Below are positions 8,344 to 17,435 of a DNA stretch of 34,404 bases, piece by piece (the first letter of the stretch is position 1; each line of letters starts with the position of its first letter). The notes below the pieces were generated by a model. That model was given only the letters and a program-made list of their open reading frames with translations. It searched no databases and was not told where the DNA came from. Position numbers and translations under genes: made by a program. Origin of the DNA: Gammaproteobacteria bacterium (GTDB lineage: Bacteria > Pseudomonadota > Gammaproteobacteria > Pseudomonadales > Azotimanducaceae); the NCBI GenBank assembly GCA_018647445.1, contig JABGTE010000056.1:1-34404 (forward strand), written 5' to 3'.

Positions 8344-9246
8344 ATGGCTCAAGTCAACATGCGTGACCTGCTAGAAGCAGGCGTCCACTTCGGACATCAA
8401 AAGCGATATTGGAACCCTAAAATGGGTGAGTTTATCTTTGGTGCCCGCAACGATATTCATATTATCAACCTAGAAAAAACCGTACCGGCGTTCGAAGAAG
8501 CTTTAGCGTTCGTCGCGTCTCTTGCGGCGAAAAAGAACAAAGTACTCTTCGTTGGCACAAAACGCAGCGCTAGTAAAATCGTTAAAGAAGAAGCGGCTCG
8601 GTGCGGCATGCCCTATGTCGACAAACGCTGGTTAGGCGGCATGCTGACGAACTATAAAACTATTCGACAATCCATCCGTCGATTACGGGATCTCGAAGAG
8701 CAGAGCACCGATGGTACCTTTACAAAACTCACCAAGCATGAAGCCTTAACGCGACAACGGTTACTCGAGAAGCTCGAAAGCAGTCTCGGTGGGATCAAAA
8801 ATATGGGCGGTTTGCCGGATGCGATTATCATTGTTGACGTGGATCATGAAAAGATCGCCGTGACGGAAGCCAAAACGCTAGGCATTCCGGTTGTCGCAAT
8901 TGTGGATACCAATAGCAATCCAGACAATGTGGACTATCTGATACCGGGCAATGATGATGCGATTCGGTCAGTCCGGTTATTTATGAGCACGTTTGCCGAT
9001 GCGGTTTTAGAGGCTAAGGGTCAATCTAACGTGGTCGAGAGCGATTTTGTCGAAGTTGCTGAAGCGGACGCTGTGACGCCAGAAGTCGCTGATGTTGCAG
9101 AGGTAGCTGCCGGCGACGCGCCTGCAGCAGATGCGCCTGTTGAAGACGCCGTCGCGCCAGAAGCAGCACCAGAAAGTGCTGTTGAGGAAGCGACGCCAGA
9201 GGTGGTTGCTGCTGATGCGGCATCAGAAGAAGCTAAACCAGCTTAA
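8344..9246 (+). CDS. rpsB: 30S ribosomal protein S2 with long acidic Ala-rich tail
   Basis: S2 is a late-assembling 30S subunit protein between head and body. The 300-residue product starts [19 protein letters not shown], the standard S2 N-terminus, preceded by GGAG at good spacing. The ORF track's 38 extra residues lie in the regulatory leader and were removed. The core is conserved ([46 protein letters not shown]) and ends near residue 227. From there to residue 300 the protein is a low-complexity tail of Ala, Glu, Asp, Val and Pro. The E. coli protein is 241 residues, so most of this tail is additional. First gene of the rpsB-tsf unit. Confidence 0.98.
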   Translation: MAQVNMRDLLEAGVHFGHQKRYWNPKMGEFIFGARNDIHIINLEKTVPAFEEALAFVASLAAKKNKVLFVGTKRSASKIVKEEAARCGMPYVDKRWLGGMLTNYKTIRQSIRRLRDLEEQSTDGTFTKLTKHEALTRQRLLEKLESSLGGIKNMGGLPDAIIIVDVDHEKIAVTEAKTLGIPVVAIVDTNSNPDNVDYLIPGNDDAIRSVRLFMSTFADAVLEAKGQSNVVESDFVEVAEADAVTPEVADVAEVAAGDAPAADAPVEDAVAPEAAPESAVEEATPEVVAADAASEEAKPA

Positions 9247-9290
9247 GCGTCATACATTCGAGCAGGTACGCACGATAATAGAAACAATCG

Positions 9291-9317
9291 AAAGCGGTCG
9301 TTGAGATCGCTTTTTTT
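9291..9317 (+). terminator. Hairpin terminator/attenuator between rpsB and tsf
   Basis: AAAGCGGTC pairs with GATCGCTTT (9 pairs, one G-T) around the loop GTTGA, followed by a run of seven T. This is a standard intrinsic terminator shape. It lies inside the rpsB-tsf unit, so it probably acts as a partial terminator that sets the S2:EF-Ts ratio. The tsf ribosome binding site AAGGAAGGG follows 15 bases later. Confidence 0.78.
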
Positions 9318-9340
9318 GAGAAGAAAATTAAGGAAGGGAT

Positions 9341-10189
9341 ATGGCGGCAGTGACAGCAGCGATGGTCAAGGAGCTGAGAGAGCGCACTGGACTTGGTATG
9401 ATGGATTGTAAAAAGGCCCTGGTTGAATCCGATGGTGACATGGATCTCGCAATCGACAATTTAAGGAAGTCCAGCGGTATGAAGGCCGCAAAAAAAGCCT
9501 CCCGAACAGCCGCTGATGGTTTGATTCGGATCCGGATGGACGGCGAGCAAGGTCTGATGGTCGAAGTAAACTGCGAAACAGATTTTGCAGCCAAGGATGA
9601 AAACTTTATTAACTTTGCTGATCAGGTGACCGCGGCGATGTTTGAAGCCCAGTCTGTTGACGTTGAAAGCCTTATGGCATCAGGGTTTGAGGCAACGCGG
9701 GAATCTCTCGTGCAGAAGATTGGTGAAAACTGTAGTGTTCGCCGGGGTCAGATCTATCAAGGCCAGGTTGCATCCTACTTGCACACGAACGGTAAAATTG
9801 GGGTGCTGGTGCACTTGCAAGGCGGCGACGACGCTTTGGGGCGCGACTTGGCGATGCACATTGCCGCTGCAAATCCTCAGGTTGTGGCGCCAGCGGATGC
9901 GGGCCAAGATATCTTGGATAAAGAGCGTGAAATATATACGGCCCAGGCGGCGGAGAGCGGCAAGCCGGCTGATATCGTAGCGAAAATGGTTGAAGGTCGG
10001 GTCAAGAAGTTTTTGGCTGAGATCAGTTTGACCGAACAAGCTTTTGTAAAAGATAGCGACCTTAAAATCAGTGCGCTGCTGAAACAGCATGATGCAGAAG
10101 TTCTCGCCTTCGTGCGTTACGAAGTAGGCGAAGGGATTGATAAAGAAGAAGTGGATTTCGCGGCAGAGGTCGCGCAACAATTGTCTTGA
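9341..10189 (+). CDS. tsf: Translation elongation factor Ts
   Basis: EF-Ts is the guanine nucleotide exchange factor that recycles EF-Tu-GDP. The 282-residue protein is of usual length. The N-terminal UBA-like helical domain (VKELRERTGLGMMDCKKAL) is followed by the core with the conserved EF-Tu contact motif VNCETDFAAKDENF and the coiled-coil/C-terminal part. The ATG is preceded by AAGGAAGGG. It lies downstream of the attenuator after rpsB and 9 bases before pyrH. Large antisense and out-of-frame ORFs across it are shadows. Confidence 0.98.
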   Translation: MAAVTAAMVKELRERTGLGMMDCKKALVESDGDMDLAIDNLRKSSGMKAAKKASRTAADGLIRIRMDGEQGLMVEVNCETDFAAKDENFINFADQVTAAMFEAQSVDVESLMASGFEATRESLVQKIGENCSVRRGQIYQGQVASYLHTNGKIGVLVHLQGGDDALGRDLAMHIAAANPQVVAPADAGQDILDKEREIYTAQAAESGKPADIVAKMVEGRVKKFLAEISLTEQAFVKDSDLKISALLKQHDAEVLAFVRYEVGEGIDKEEVDFAAEVAQQLS

Positions 10190-10198
10190 GACCGAATT

Positions 10199-10948
10199 AT
10201 GCCCTCAAAAAAACCGACGCCTAAATACGAGCGAATCCTACTCAAGCTGAGCGGAGAAGCGCTGGGAAAGAATGGTGTTGGAATTGATCCAAAAGTCCTG
10301 GACCGAACGGCGTTAGAGATTGGTCAGCTCGTCGGTATTGGAATCCAAATCGGTATCGTCATAGGGGGTGGTAACCTCTTTCGGGGCGCCGAGCTCAGCG
10401 CTGCAGGCCTTGATCGGGTGACTGGTGACCATATGGGGATGCTCGCCACGGTGATGAACGCCCTCGCGATGCGAGATGCCTTGGAGCGCGCGAATATTCA
10501 AACAGTCGTGATGTCAGCCATCCCGATGAGTGGTGTGGTCGAACATTACGATCGAAGGCTTGCCATACGACACCTGGAAGAGGGTGACGTGGTGATCTTC
10601 TCATCGGGCACAGGCAATCCCTTTTTTACAACAGATTCCGCAGCTTGCCTTCGGGGCATCGAAGTCGATGCCGATATTGTTCTGAAAGCCACCAAAGTTG
10701 ATGGCATCTACTCCGCGGATCCCGTGACGGATCCGCACGCTACCCGGTTTACATCCGTTACTTATGATGAGATCTTAGAGCAACAATTAGGGGTCATGGA
10801 TCTGACCGCAATTTGTCTTGCGCGGGATAATGGTATGCCTTTACGGGTATTCCAACTCGACAAGCAAGATGCGCTGCTGAATGCGGTGGTGGGTGAAGGC
10901 GAGGGAACGCTCGTTGTGCCAAAAAAAGCAGAGGAGATGGCTGAATGA
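10199..10948 (+). CDS. pyrH: Uridylate kinase (UMP kinase)
   Basis: Phosphorylates UMP to UDP in pyrimidine nucleotide synthesis. It belongs to the bacterial amino-acid-kinase family, not the eukaryotic UMP/CMP kinase fold. The 249 residues carry the expected motifs: [11 protein letters not shown] near the N-terminus, [24 protein letters not shown] for UMP binding, [16 protein letters not shown] and [13 protein letters not shown] near the ATP site. It is 9 bases after tsf and overlaps frr by ATGA. The ribosome binding site is weak, so some coupling to tsf is likely. Confidence 0.98.
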   Translation: MPSKKPTPKYERILLKLSGEALGKNGVGIDPKVLDRTALEIGQLVGIGIQIGIVIGGGNLFRGAELSAAGLDRVTGDHMGMLATVMNALAMRDALERANIQTVVMSAIPMSGVVEHYDRRLAIRHLEEGDVVIFSSGTGNPFFTTDSAACLRGIEVDADIVLKATKVDGIYSADPVTDPHATRFTSVTYDEILEQQLGVMDLTAICLARDNGMPLRVFQLDKQDALLNAVVGEGEGTLVVPKKAEEMAE

Positions 10949-11502
10949 TCGAGGAAATCAGGCAGGATGCGGAAGAACGCATGAAGAAGAGCCTGGCTGC
11001 CCTTGAGGTTGCCTTCGCTCGGATTCGAACGGGCCGCGCGCATCCCAGCTTTTTAGATTCAGTGAACGTTGATTATTACGGTAATGTTACAGCGCTTAGA
11101 CAAATGGCGAACGTCAATGTTGAGGAAGGTCGCTCGCTCGTTATCGTGCCTTGGGAGCGTTCCATGATCCCGGTGATCGAAAAAGCAATTTTGAAATCAG
11201 ATCTGGGCGTGAACCCTTCTAGCAGCGGCGAAAGTATTAGAATCTCGATGCCGCCCTTGACAGAAGAAAACCGTCGAGACCTAGCAAAAATTGCGCGCTC
11301 AGAAGCCGAAAATGCTCGGATCTCGATTCGGAATATCCGTCGAGATGCCAATAACGATGTCAAAGACTTCCTCAAAGAAAAGGAAATCAGCGAGGACGAA
11401 GCTCGGCGCGGCGAAGATCAGATTCAAAAATTGACTGATGAAATGATAAAGCAAGCGGATAAGCTGTTGGCCGGCAAAGAGAACGACTTGATGGCGCTCT
11501 AG
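10945..11502 (+). CDS. frr: Ribosome recycling factor
   Basis: RRF splits post-termination ribosomes with EF-G. The 185-residue protein matches the family length exactly and has the two-domain tRNA-mimic pattern. Recognisable segments are [34 protein letters not shown], the [19 protein letters not shown] hinge region and the C-terminal coiled-coil helices ([20 protein letters not shown]). The ATG overlaps the pyrH stop, with AGGAG a few bases upstream inside pyrH. In most gammaproteobacteria uppS follows. Here only 18 bases separate it from cdsA. Confidence 0.98.
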   Translation: MIEEIRQDAEERMKKSLAALEVAFARIRTGRAHPSFLDSVNVDYYGNVTALRQMANVNVEEGRSLVIVPWERSMIPVIEKAILKSDLGVNPSSSGESIRISMPPLTEENRRDLAKIARSEAENARISIRNIRRDANNDVKDFLKEKEISEDEARRGEDQIQKLTDEMIKQADKLLAGKENDLMAL

Positions 11503-11520
11503 GGCCCGTCGTCAGCACTC

Positions 11521-12330
11521 ATGCTCAAAACTAGAATCTTGACCGCCCTCGTGATCGCACCGATTGCGCTTCTGGGTTTGTTTTATCTCTCGGTACCAAA
11601 TTTCAAATGGTTTTTATTACTGATTCTCATGGTGTCCGGTTGGGAATGGGCAAATTTTGCGCGTCTTCAGCCGTTGGGTCGGGTCGTTTATGCCAGTGGT
11701 TTAGGCGCATTGTTTTTTGTCTCGAGCAATTTTTTGATGCCTTGGCTCGCTGCCGCTGTTTTATGGTGGGTCACCGCTTTATGGCTCATCGTTCAATATC
11801 CATCTCAGTCAACGCGCTGGCAGCGGCCGGATGTGATTGGACTCATTGGCGTCGTGACCCTGATTCCGTGTGGGCTCAGCTTAGTGTGGTTGAAAGCGCA
11901 GAGTGATGCCGCAACGGTACTGCTTCTGCTCTTGATCTTGATTTGGGCGGCGGATATCGGCGCCTATTTTGTTGGCAGGCGCTTTGGCCAACGAAAGCTA
12001 TTGCCCAATGTCAGTCCTGGAAAGACCGTTGAGGGGTTAGTCGGTGGCTTGTTGATCGCGGTCACCGCAGGGTTTGCAACGCTTGAGCTGATGCCAAAAG
12101 TTGATGGCCGCGCATTGGGATACGGTGGTTGGCTATTGCTGTTTGTGAGTGTCGGACTAATTTCTGTTTTAGGCGATTTAACTCTGTCTATGTTTAAGCG
12201 GAGCCGAGGCATCAAAGACTCTAGTCAATTGCTGCCTGGTCATGGCGGGTTTTTGGATCGCCTGGATAGCCTGTTTTCGGCCGCGCCGATCTATTGCGGT
12301 GTCCTGTATTTGACCGCGAGCCTTAAATGA
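11521..12330 (+). CDS. cdsA: Phosphatidate cytidylyltransferase (CDP-diglyceride synthase)
   Basis: An integral inner-membrane enzyme that makes CDP-diacylglycerol from phosphatidic acid and CTP, the branch point of phospholipid synthesis. The 269-residue protein has multiple hydrophobic segments (about eight) starting at ILTALVIAPIALLGLFYLSV. It carries the complete family signature near the C-terminus, SMFKRSRGIKDSSQLLPGHG, followed by GFLDRLDS. It follows frr directly where uppS is usually found, and overlaps dxr by ATGA. Confidence 0.96.
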   Translation: MLKTRILTALVIAPIALLGLFYLSVPNFKWFLLLILMVSGWEWANFARLQPLGRVVYASGLGALFFVSSNFLMPWLAAAVLWWVTALWLIVQYPSQSTRWQRPDVIGLIGVVTLIPCGLSLVWLKAQSDAATVLLLLLILIWAADIGAYFVGRRFGQRKLLPNVSPGKTVEGLVGGLLIAVTAGFATLELMPKVDGRALGYGGWLLLFVSVGLISVLGDLTLSMFKRSRGIKDSSQLLPGHGGFLDRLDSLFSAAPIYCGVLYLTASLK

Positions 12331-13496
12331 TGCTCAAGCGCATTACGATACTAGGTTCCACTGGATCCATTGGTCAAAGCACGCTGAAAGTGTTGGCAAC
12401 GCAACCCGACTACCAAGTCTTTGCGCTCACAGCAAACGAAAATGTCGATCTGTTACTCGGACAATGCCAACAGTTTAAGCCGGAGTTTGCGGTATTGGGT
12501 AGGCCGGCTTTGGCGCAAGATCTCGCGGTTAAATTGCAAGCCCTAGGGCTTGCAACAAAAGTGTTAAGCGGTCCAGCGGCACTGGTTCAAGTCGCCGCGG
12601 ATCCTGCTGTGACCCATGTCATGGCGGCCATTGTCGGGGGCGCAGGCCTTGCACCAAGCTTTGCAGCTGCCGATGCTGGCAAGGTCATTTTATTGGCTAA
12701 CAAAGAAGCCTTGGTGATGGCCGGCGCAATATTTATGGATGCTGTCGCGCGATCGAATGCCACGCTGTTGCCCGTGGATAGCGAGCACAACGCTATTTTT
12801 CAGTGCCTTGGACAATCATCTCATGTTGGCAAGGGGGTTCAGAGAATTCTGCTTACTGGCTCCGGCGGACCCTTTTTGGATACGCCGCTTGCAGCCCTAG
12901 ATCAGGTAACACCTGATGACGCCTGTCGGCACCCGAATTGGGATATGGGGCGAAAAATCTCTGTTGATTCGGCGACGATGATGAACAAGGGATTAGAGTT
13001 GATCGAAGCCTGTTGGTTATTCGATGTGCCGCCTGAGAAAATCGAGTTCGTGATACACCCCCAGAGCATTGTGCATTCCATGGTTGAGTTTGTTGATGGA
13101 TCAGTGGTTGCACAACTGGGTCAGCCTGACATGAGGACGCCCATCGCGCACGTCTTAGCCTTTCCGGAACGCGTCGGCGCAGGGGTTGCCGGATTAGATT
13201 TTAGCAAGCTCACGGCGCTGGAGTTTCGATCGCCAGAGCTGAGTCGATTTCCTGTTTTAAGCATGGCGCGCAGTGTGGCGAGTGGGCCGAAAAGTCTTGC
13301 GATTACTTTCAATGCCGCCAATGAGGTGGCCGTTGAGGCCTTTTTGGCAGAACGGTTATCGTTTTTAAACATCAGCATCGTGATCAAGGCAGCGCTGGAT
13401 GCGGCAGAGACCCCGGAACTCCATAGCCTCGATGATGTCCTAGCTTGTGACACAGCAGCAAGGGCGCTGACCCGGCGGATTCTGACCAGCCTATGA
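12327..13496 (+). CDS. dxr: 1-deoxy-D-xylulose 5-phosphate reductoisomerase
   Basis: DXR converts DXP to 2-C-methyl-D-erythritol 4-phosphate with NADPH and a divalent metal, the second step of the MEP isoprenoid pathway. The 389-residue protein shows the NADPH motif ILGSTGSIGQSTLKV, LANKEALVMAG, the metal-binding VDSEHNAIFQ (Asp and Glu), the flexible loop region with SGGPFLD, and PNWDMGRKISVDSATMMNKG then LELIEA, which holds the second metal glutamate. Two adjacent ATG codons in frame (ATGATG) make the start uncertain by one residue. It overlaps cdsA and rseP by 4 bases each. Confidence 0.97.
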   Translation: MMLKRITILGSTGSIGQSTLKVLATQPDYQVFALTANENVDLLLGQCQQFKPEFAVLGRPALAQDLAVKLQALGLATKVLSGPAALVQVAADPAVTHVMAAIVGGAGLAPSFAAADAGKVILLANKEALVMAGAIFMDAVARSNATLLPVDSEHNAIFQCLGQSSHVGKGVQRILLTGSGGPFLDTPLAALDQVTPDDACRHPNWDMGRKISVDSATMMNKGLELIEACWLFDVPPEKIEFVIHPQSIVHSMVEFVDGSVVAQLGQPDMRTPIAHVLAFPERVGAGVAGLDFSKLTALEFRSPELSRFPVLSMARSVASGPKSLAITFNAANEVAVEAFLAERLSFLNISIVIKAALDAAETPELHSLDDVLACDTAARALTRRILTSL

Positions 13497-14914
13497 TTGA
13501 ATTTTTACAAAGCGTGTTGGCACTCATTGTCACAATTTCGATTTTGGTGACGGTGCACGAATTCGGGCATTTTTATGTCGCTAAAAGATGTGGCGTGCAC
13601 GTTGAGCGGTTCAGTGTTGGTTTTGGCAAAGTTTTATTTCGCCTTCAAGGCAAACCGCCCAAACTTGATAAAATGAATGCGCTGCAGGGCGCGCAAACTG
13701 TGAGTAATGAAGCGCTCGCGGGCACCGAGTATTGCATCGCGATGATCCCCTTAGGCGGCTACGTCAAAATGTTAGATGAACGGGATACGTTTGTGGCGGA
13801 TGATCTGCTGGATTTTGCGTTTAACCGAAAAGCGTTGTGGCAACGAACGTTGATCGTTGCGGCCGGGCCCTTGGCGAATTTTATACTGGCATTTTTTCTC
13901 TACTGGGTCTTGTTTGTTGCGGGGGTTTCGGGCATCGCGCCAATCTTGGGTGAGCCGTTGCCCGGTAGTGCAGCTGAGCGCGCCGGCTTGACCGCAGGGG
14001 TTGAAATCCTAAGCGTTGACGCCAAAGCAACGGAAACCTGGTCTGACGTGAACCTTGCGCTATTTGATCGTTTGGGCGATACCGGTGCAATCGGCATGAC
14101 CGTTCGGCCTCAGGCTGGGCTTAGTAACGTGCAAGTTTTATCGCTTCCGATTGCTCGATTCTTGGCAGGTGAAGATGAGCCGAGGCCGGCAGCAGCCCTA
14201 GGATTGGGCTTGTTTCAGCCGGTTATTGCGCCTGTTTTGGGTGATGTCTCATCGGGGAGTCCTGCGGATATTGGCGGACTAAAAGCCGGCGATCAGGTGA
14301 TCATGGCGGATGGCATTGCCTTAGATGCGTGGTCTGATTTTGTGACCTTGGTGCAGGCGCGCGCTGGGCAGCGCGTTTCATTGCGGGTTAAACGCGGGCA
14401 GAGTGATCTGTACCTCGAGGTCACGCCAGAGGCGGTTGCTACCTCTGATGGCACAATCGGTCGGATTGGGGTCGCGCTTGGACCTCAGCAATGGCCTTCG
14501 TCAATGCAGCGATTGACCCGAGCGCCGTTTTATACCGCTTGGTTACCGGCCCTCAACAAGACCTTTGACATGACCCGGTTCACTGTTGAGAGTATCGGGA
14601 AAATGTTGCAGGGCTTGGTTTCAACGCGCAATCTTTCCGGACCGATTACCATTGCTAAAATAGCGAATCAAACAGCTGTCAATGGTTTAGAGAGTTTTCT
14701 TGGGTTTATTGCGTTAGTGAGCATTAGCTTGGGGGTGCTGAATTTATTACCCATCCCGATGCTCGATGGTGGTCATCTCTTGTATTTTCTCATTGAAGGC
14801 GTCACGGGGAAACCGGTCTCAGAGCGGATACAGACCTGGGGATTGCAAATTGGCATGGTCTTTCTTGTAGGAATCATGATGCTAGCCTTCTATAATGATC
14901 TTCTCAGATTATGA
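13493..14914 (+). CDS. rseP: RIP zinc metalloprotease RseP (site-2 protease)
   Basis: RseP makes the intramembrane cut of anti-sigma factor RseA that releases sigma-E, and also clears signal-peptide remnants. The 473-residue inner-membrane protein has HEFGH in the first transmembrane helix (residues 22-26), two periplasmic PDZ domains (about 140-215 and 230-310, the second with GSPADIGGLKAGDQVI), and the C-terminal NLLPIPMLDGGHLLYF with the third zinc ligand. Between VGFGKVLFRL and GTEYCIAMIPLGGYVKM there are about 25 residues (52-76) absent from the E. coli protein. This lies just before the strand region next to the active site. It overlaps dxr by ATGA. Confidence 0.96.
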   Translation: MIEFLQSVLALIVTISILVTVHEFGHFYVAKRCGVHVERFSVGFGKVLFRLQGKPPKLDKMNALQGAQTVSNEALAGTEYCIAMIPLGGYVKMLDERDTFVADDLLDFAFNRKALWQRTLIVAAGPLANFILAFFLYWVLFVAGVSGIAPILGEPLPGSAAERAGLTAGVEILSVDAKATETWSDVNLALFDRLGDTGAIGMTVRPQAGLSNVQVLSLPIARFLAGEDEPRPAAALGLGLFQPVIAPVLGDVSSGSPADIGGLKAGDQVIMADGIALDAWSDFVTLVQARAGQRVSLRVKRGQSDLYLEVTPEAVATSDGTIGRIGVALGPQQWPSSMQRLTRAPFYTAWLPALNKTFDMTRFTVESIGKMLQGLVSTRNLSGPITIAKIANQTAVNGLESFLGFIALVSISLGVLNLLPIPMLDGGHLLYFLIEGVTGKPVSERIQTWGLQIGMVFLVGIMMLAFYNDLLRL

Positions 14915-14924
14915 TTGGGCTACT

Positions 14925-17267
14925 GTGAAGATCGTTGCTTTTAAATCTTTTATTCGTTCGGGCGTGTGCGCCTTACTGCTGTGTGGTGTGATCCAGGCCC
15001 AGGCCTTTGTGATCTCTGATGTTCGCGTGGAAGGGTTGCAGCGTATCGGTGCTGGCGCTGTGTTCGGCGCGATTCCCTTTAATGTGGGCGATGAGGTGGA
15101 TGACGACGGTCTCCGACAGATTATTCGAGCCTTATTCCGGACCGAAAATTTTGACGATGTTCAGGTCGGGCGCGATGGCAATGTATTGCTGATTATCGTG
15201 AGTGAGCGCCCCACAATCGAAACGATCGAAATTGACGGCAATAAGGCCATTAAAAGCGAGGCATTGCTAGACGGATTAAGCGGTGCGGGCTTATCTGAAG
15301 GCGAAATTTTCAAAAAAGTCACGTTGGATCAAATGGGCGCCGAGCTTGAAAGGCAGTACGTGATCCAGGGTCGTTACGATGCCAAAATCGCAACCGAGGT
15401 CGAAAACTTACCGCGTAATCGAGTGGGAATCAAAATTGAAGTTGATGAGGGCAGTGTGTCCGGTATTCGGCACATCAATATCGTGGGCAATCGGGTTTTT
15501 GACGACGCAACCTTAAGAGAACTTTTTGAGTTGCAGCTCCCAAGTTTGTTGTCGTTCTATACGAAAGATGCGCAGTATTCTCGTGAAAAGCTGAAAGGCG
15601 ATTTAGAAAACCTTGAATCTTACTACTTGGATCGGGGGTATTTGAATTTTGAGGTTGAGTCGACCCAAGTGGCCATAGCGCCCAATATGGAAGATGTCTA
15701 CATCACGATTAATGTTGAAGAAGGGCAACAATTCAAGGTGGGTCAAGTCGAAATATCTGGTGAACTTCACGACATCCCGGAAGCCTCTATTCGACAACTG
15801 ATCTTATCGCGCGAAGGACAGATTTATTCAAGAGAGCTCATGACCGCCTCGGAAGAACGCATCGAGATGATTTTAGGTAATGCCGGCTATACCTTTTCCA
15901 GTGCAACGGGTAATCCAGCCCTATCTGAAGACGGTGAGACGGTTGTGGTTCGGTTCTTTGTGGATGCCGGCAACCGAGCCTATGTTCGCAGAATTTCTTT
16001 TCGCGGCAATACTTTGACGCAAGATGAGGTATTGCGGCGAGAACTCCGTCAGATGGAAGGTGGTTGGGCCTCCAATGCTTATATTGAAGCCTCGAAAGTC
16101 CGGCTCGAGCGGCTTGGTTTCTTTAAAGAGGTCAACGTTGAAACGCCTGCGGTTGTCGGTGTCGAAGATCAAATCGATGTTGAATATACCGTAGAAGAAC
16201 AACCATCAGGTGCAATCTCAGCAACCTTTGGTTATGCGCAAGATTTTGGCGCTATCCTGGGCTTATCTTATCAAGAGTCCAATGTGTTTGGTTCGGGCAA
16301 CTCGTTTAATGTGTCTGTTAATCGCAGCTCCTACCAAACGTCCTATAACCTATCGTTTTTTGATCCGTACTTCACGGTAGATGGCGTGAGTCGGGGCTAC
16401 TCGATTTTTTATCGCAGCACATCCTATGACGAACGAAATATTGCACGTTTTTCAACCGATTCTCTTGGCGCAACGGTTAATTTCGGCTATCCGATTAACG
16501 AGGTTTCGAGGATCAATTTTTCAGTGGGCGCTGAAAATACTAATATTAAAGAGGGGATTTTCCCCTCCCAGGAAATTTCGAGATTTTTGTCAAAGGAAGG
16601 GAACGACTTTTCGCTCGTAACAGTGTCGGCAGCCTACACGATGTCAGCTCTGAATCGAGGACTCTTGCCAACGGCCGGACGCGCTCAAACTTTGTCGTTC
16701 GAGGCGACCGTACCAGGCAGTCAGCTCGAATTCTATCGAATCAATTATTCAGGGCAGATCTTTTTCCCGCTGACCAAGCTGTTTACGCTTCGGCTTAGAA
16801 CCGATCTTGGTTATGGCGGCACGTTTGGCGGCACAGAAACGTATCCGTTTTATAAGCATTTCTATGCGGGCGGGATGGGCTCGGTTCGAGGGTACGAGAG
16901 TAACACGCTCGGACCCCGCACCACGCGATCACCGAACGATCAATATGGCGAGCCCGACCCTTTGGGTGGGAATGTCTTGATTGAGACGAGTGCCGAGATA
17001 CTCTTTCCATTGCCGTTTGTTGAGGATCAGCGTCAGTTGAAGTCGGCGTTGTTCGTCGATGCAGGTAACGTTTTCAACACCAATTGCCCTGAAATCGCCG
17101 TTTATTGCCTGAGTCCTTCAGACGGCGAGTTACGGTATTCTGCCGGCTTGTCAGTGACCTGGATAACCGGGTTTGCGCCTATCAGTTTTGCGATCTCTTA
17201 TCCGTTTAATCGACGAGATGGCGATGAGGGTGAGTCATTCCAGTTCGAATTGGGACGAACTTTTTAA
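14925..17267 (+). CDS. bamA: Outer membrane protein assembly factor BamA
   Basis: BamA is the central outer-membrane barrel that folds and inserts other beta-barrel proteins. It has a signal peptide, five POTRA domains (about residues 20-420; first VISDVRVEGLQRIG) and a 16-strand barrel. The barrel carries the family motif GMGSVRGYES and ends in an aromatic residue (FELGRTF), as the beta-signal requires. The ORF track starts at ATG 14895, inside rseP, which would add MIFSDYDWAT before the signal peptide. Acidic residues there are unfavourable for export. The in-frame GTG at 14925 gives a clean leader, (M)KIVAFKSFIRSGVCALLLC..., cleaved after AQA. I use the GTG, though neither start has a good ribosome binding site. 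The mature length is normal. Confidence 0.96.
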   Translation: MKIVAFKSFIRSGVCALLLCGVIQAQAFVISDVRVEGLQRIGAGAVFGAIPFNVGDEVDDDGLRQIIRALFRTENFDDVQVGRDGNVLLIIVSERPTIETIEIDGNKAIKSEALLDGLSGAGLSEGEIFKKVTLDQMGAELERQYVIQGRYDAKIATEVENLPRNRVGIKIEVDEGSVSGIRHINIVGNRVFDDATLRELFELQLPSLLSFYTKDAQYSREKLKGDLENLESYYLDRGYLNFEVESTQVAIAPNMEDVYITINVEEGQQFKVGQVEISGELHDIPEASIRQLILSREGQIYSRELMTASEERIEMILGNAGYTFSSATGNPALSEDGETVVVRFFVDAGNRAYVRRISFRGNTLTQDEVLRRELRQMEGGWASNAYIEASKVRLERLGFFKEVNVETPAVVGVEDQIDVEYTVEEQPSGAISATFGYAQDFGAILGLSYQESNVFGSGNSFNVSVNRSSYQTSYNLSFFDPYFTVDGVSRGYSIFYRSTSYDERNIARFSTDSLGATVNFGYPINEVSRINFSVGAENTNIKEGIFPSQEISRFLSKEGNDFSLVTVSAAYTMSALNRGLLPTAGRAQTLSFEATVPGSQLEFYRINYSGQIFFPLTKLFTLRLRTDLGYGGTFGGTETYPFYKHFYAGGMGSVRGYESNTLGPRTTRSPNDQYGEPDPLGGNVLIETSAEILFPLPFVEDQRQLKSALFVDAGNVFNTNCPEIAVYCLSPSDGELRYSAGLSVTWITGFAPISFAISYPFNRRDGDEGESFQFELGRTF

Positions 17268-17283
17268 ACACTCTGTAGTCTAA
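17257..17283 (+). promoter_or_regulatory. Sigma-E promoter upstream of skp
   Basis: GAACTT at 17257-17262 and TCTAA at 17279-17283 (GTCTAA including the preceding G) are separated by 16 bases. This matches the E. coli sigma-E consensus GAACTT-N16-TCTAA fully in both core elements. The -35 overlaps the last codons and stop of bamA. Transcription would start near 17290 and give a leader of about 145 bases before skp. Envelope-stress control of skp-lpxD-fabZ-lpxB is the expected outcome and agrees with sigma-E control of this region in E. coli. Confidence 0.72.
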
Positions 17284-17435
17284 TAATTTGAATCCCGCCT
17301 CAGGGTATGACACTATTCGCGACGCGAGAGATATCCCTGAATTTTGGGAAGGGTTGCAACCAACCTGGCCTAGTGACATGGGTCAGAATTTTGAACAAAG
17401 CGCTGATGAAATCAGTTGTGCGAAGGAGATACGTT

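Noticed and set aside
9680-10180. 166-residue antisense ORF in tsf
   Set aside because: It is a shadow of the strongly conserved EF-Ts frame, with no motif of its own.
13416-13442. Possible sigma-E promoter before rseP (GAACTC-N16-TCCTA)
   Set aside because: The -10 matches only three of five bases. Position is sensible but support is too weak.
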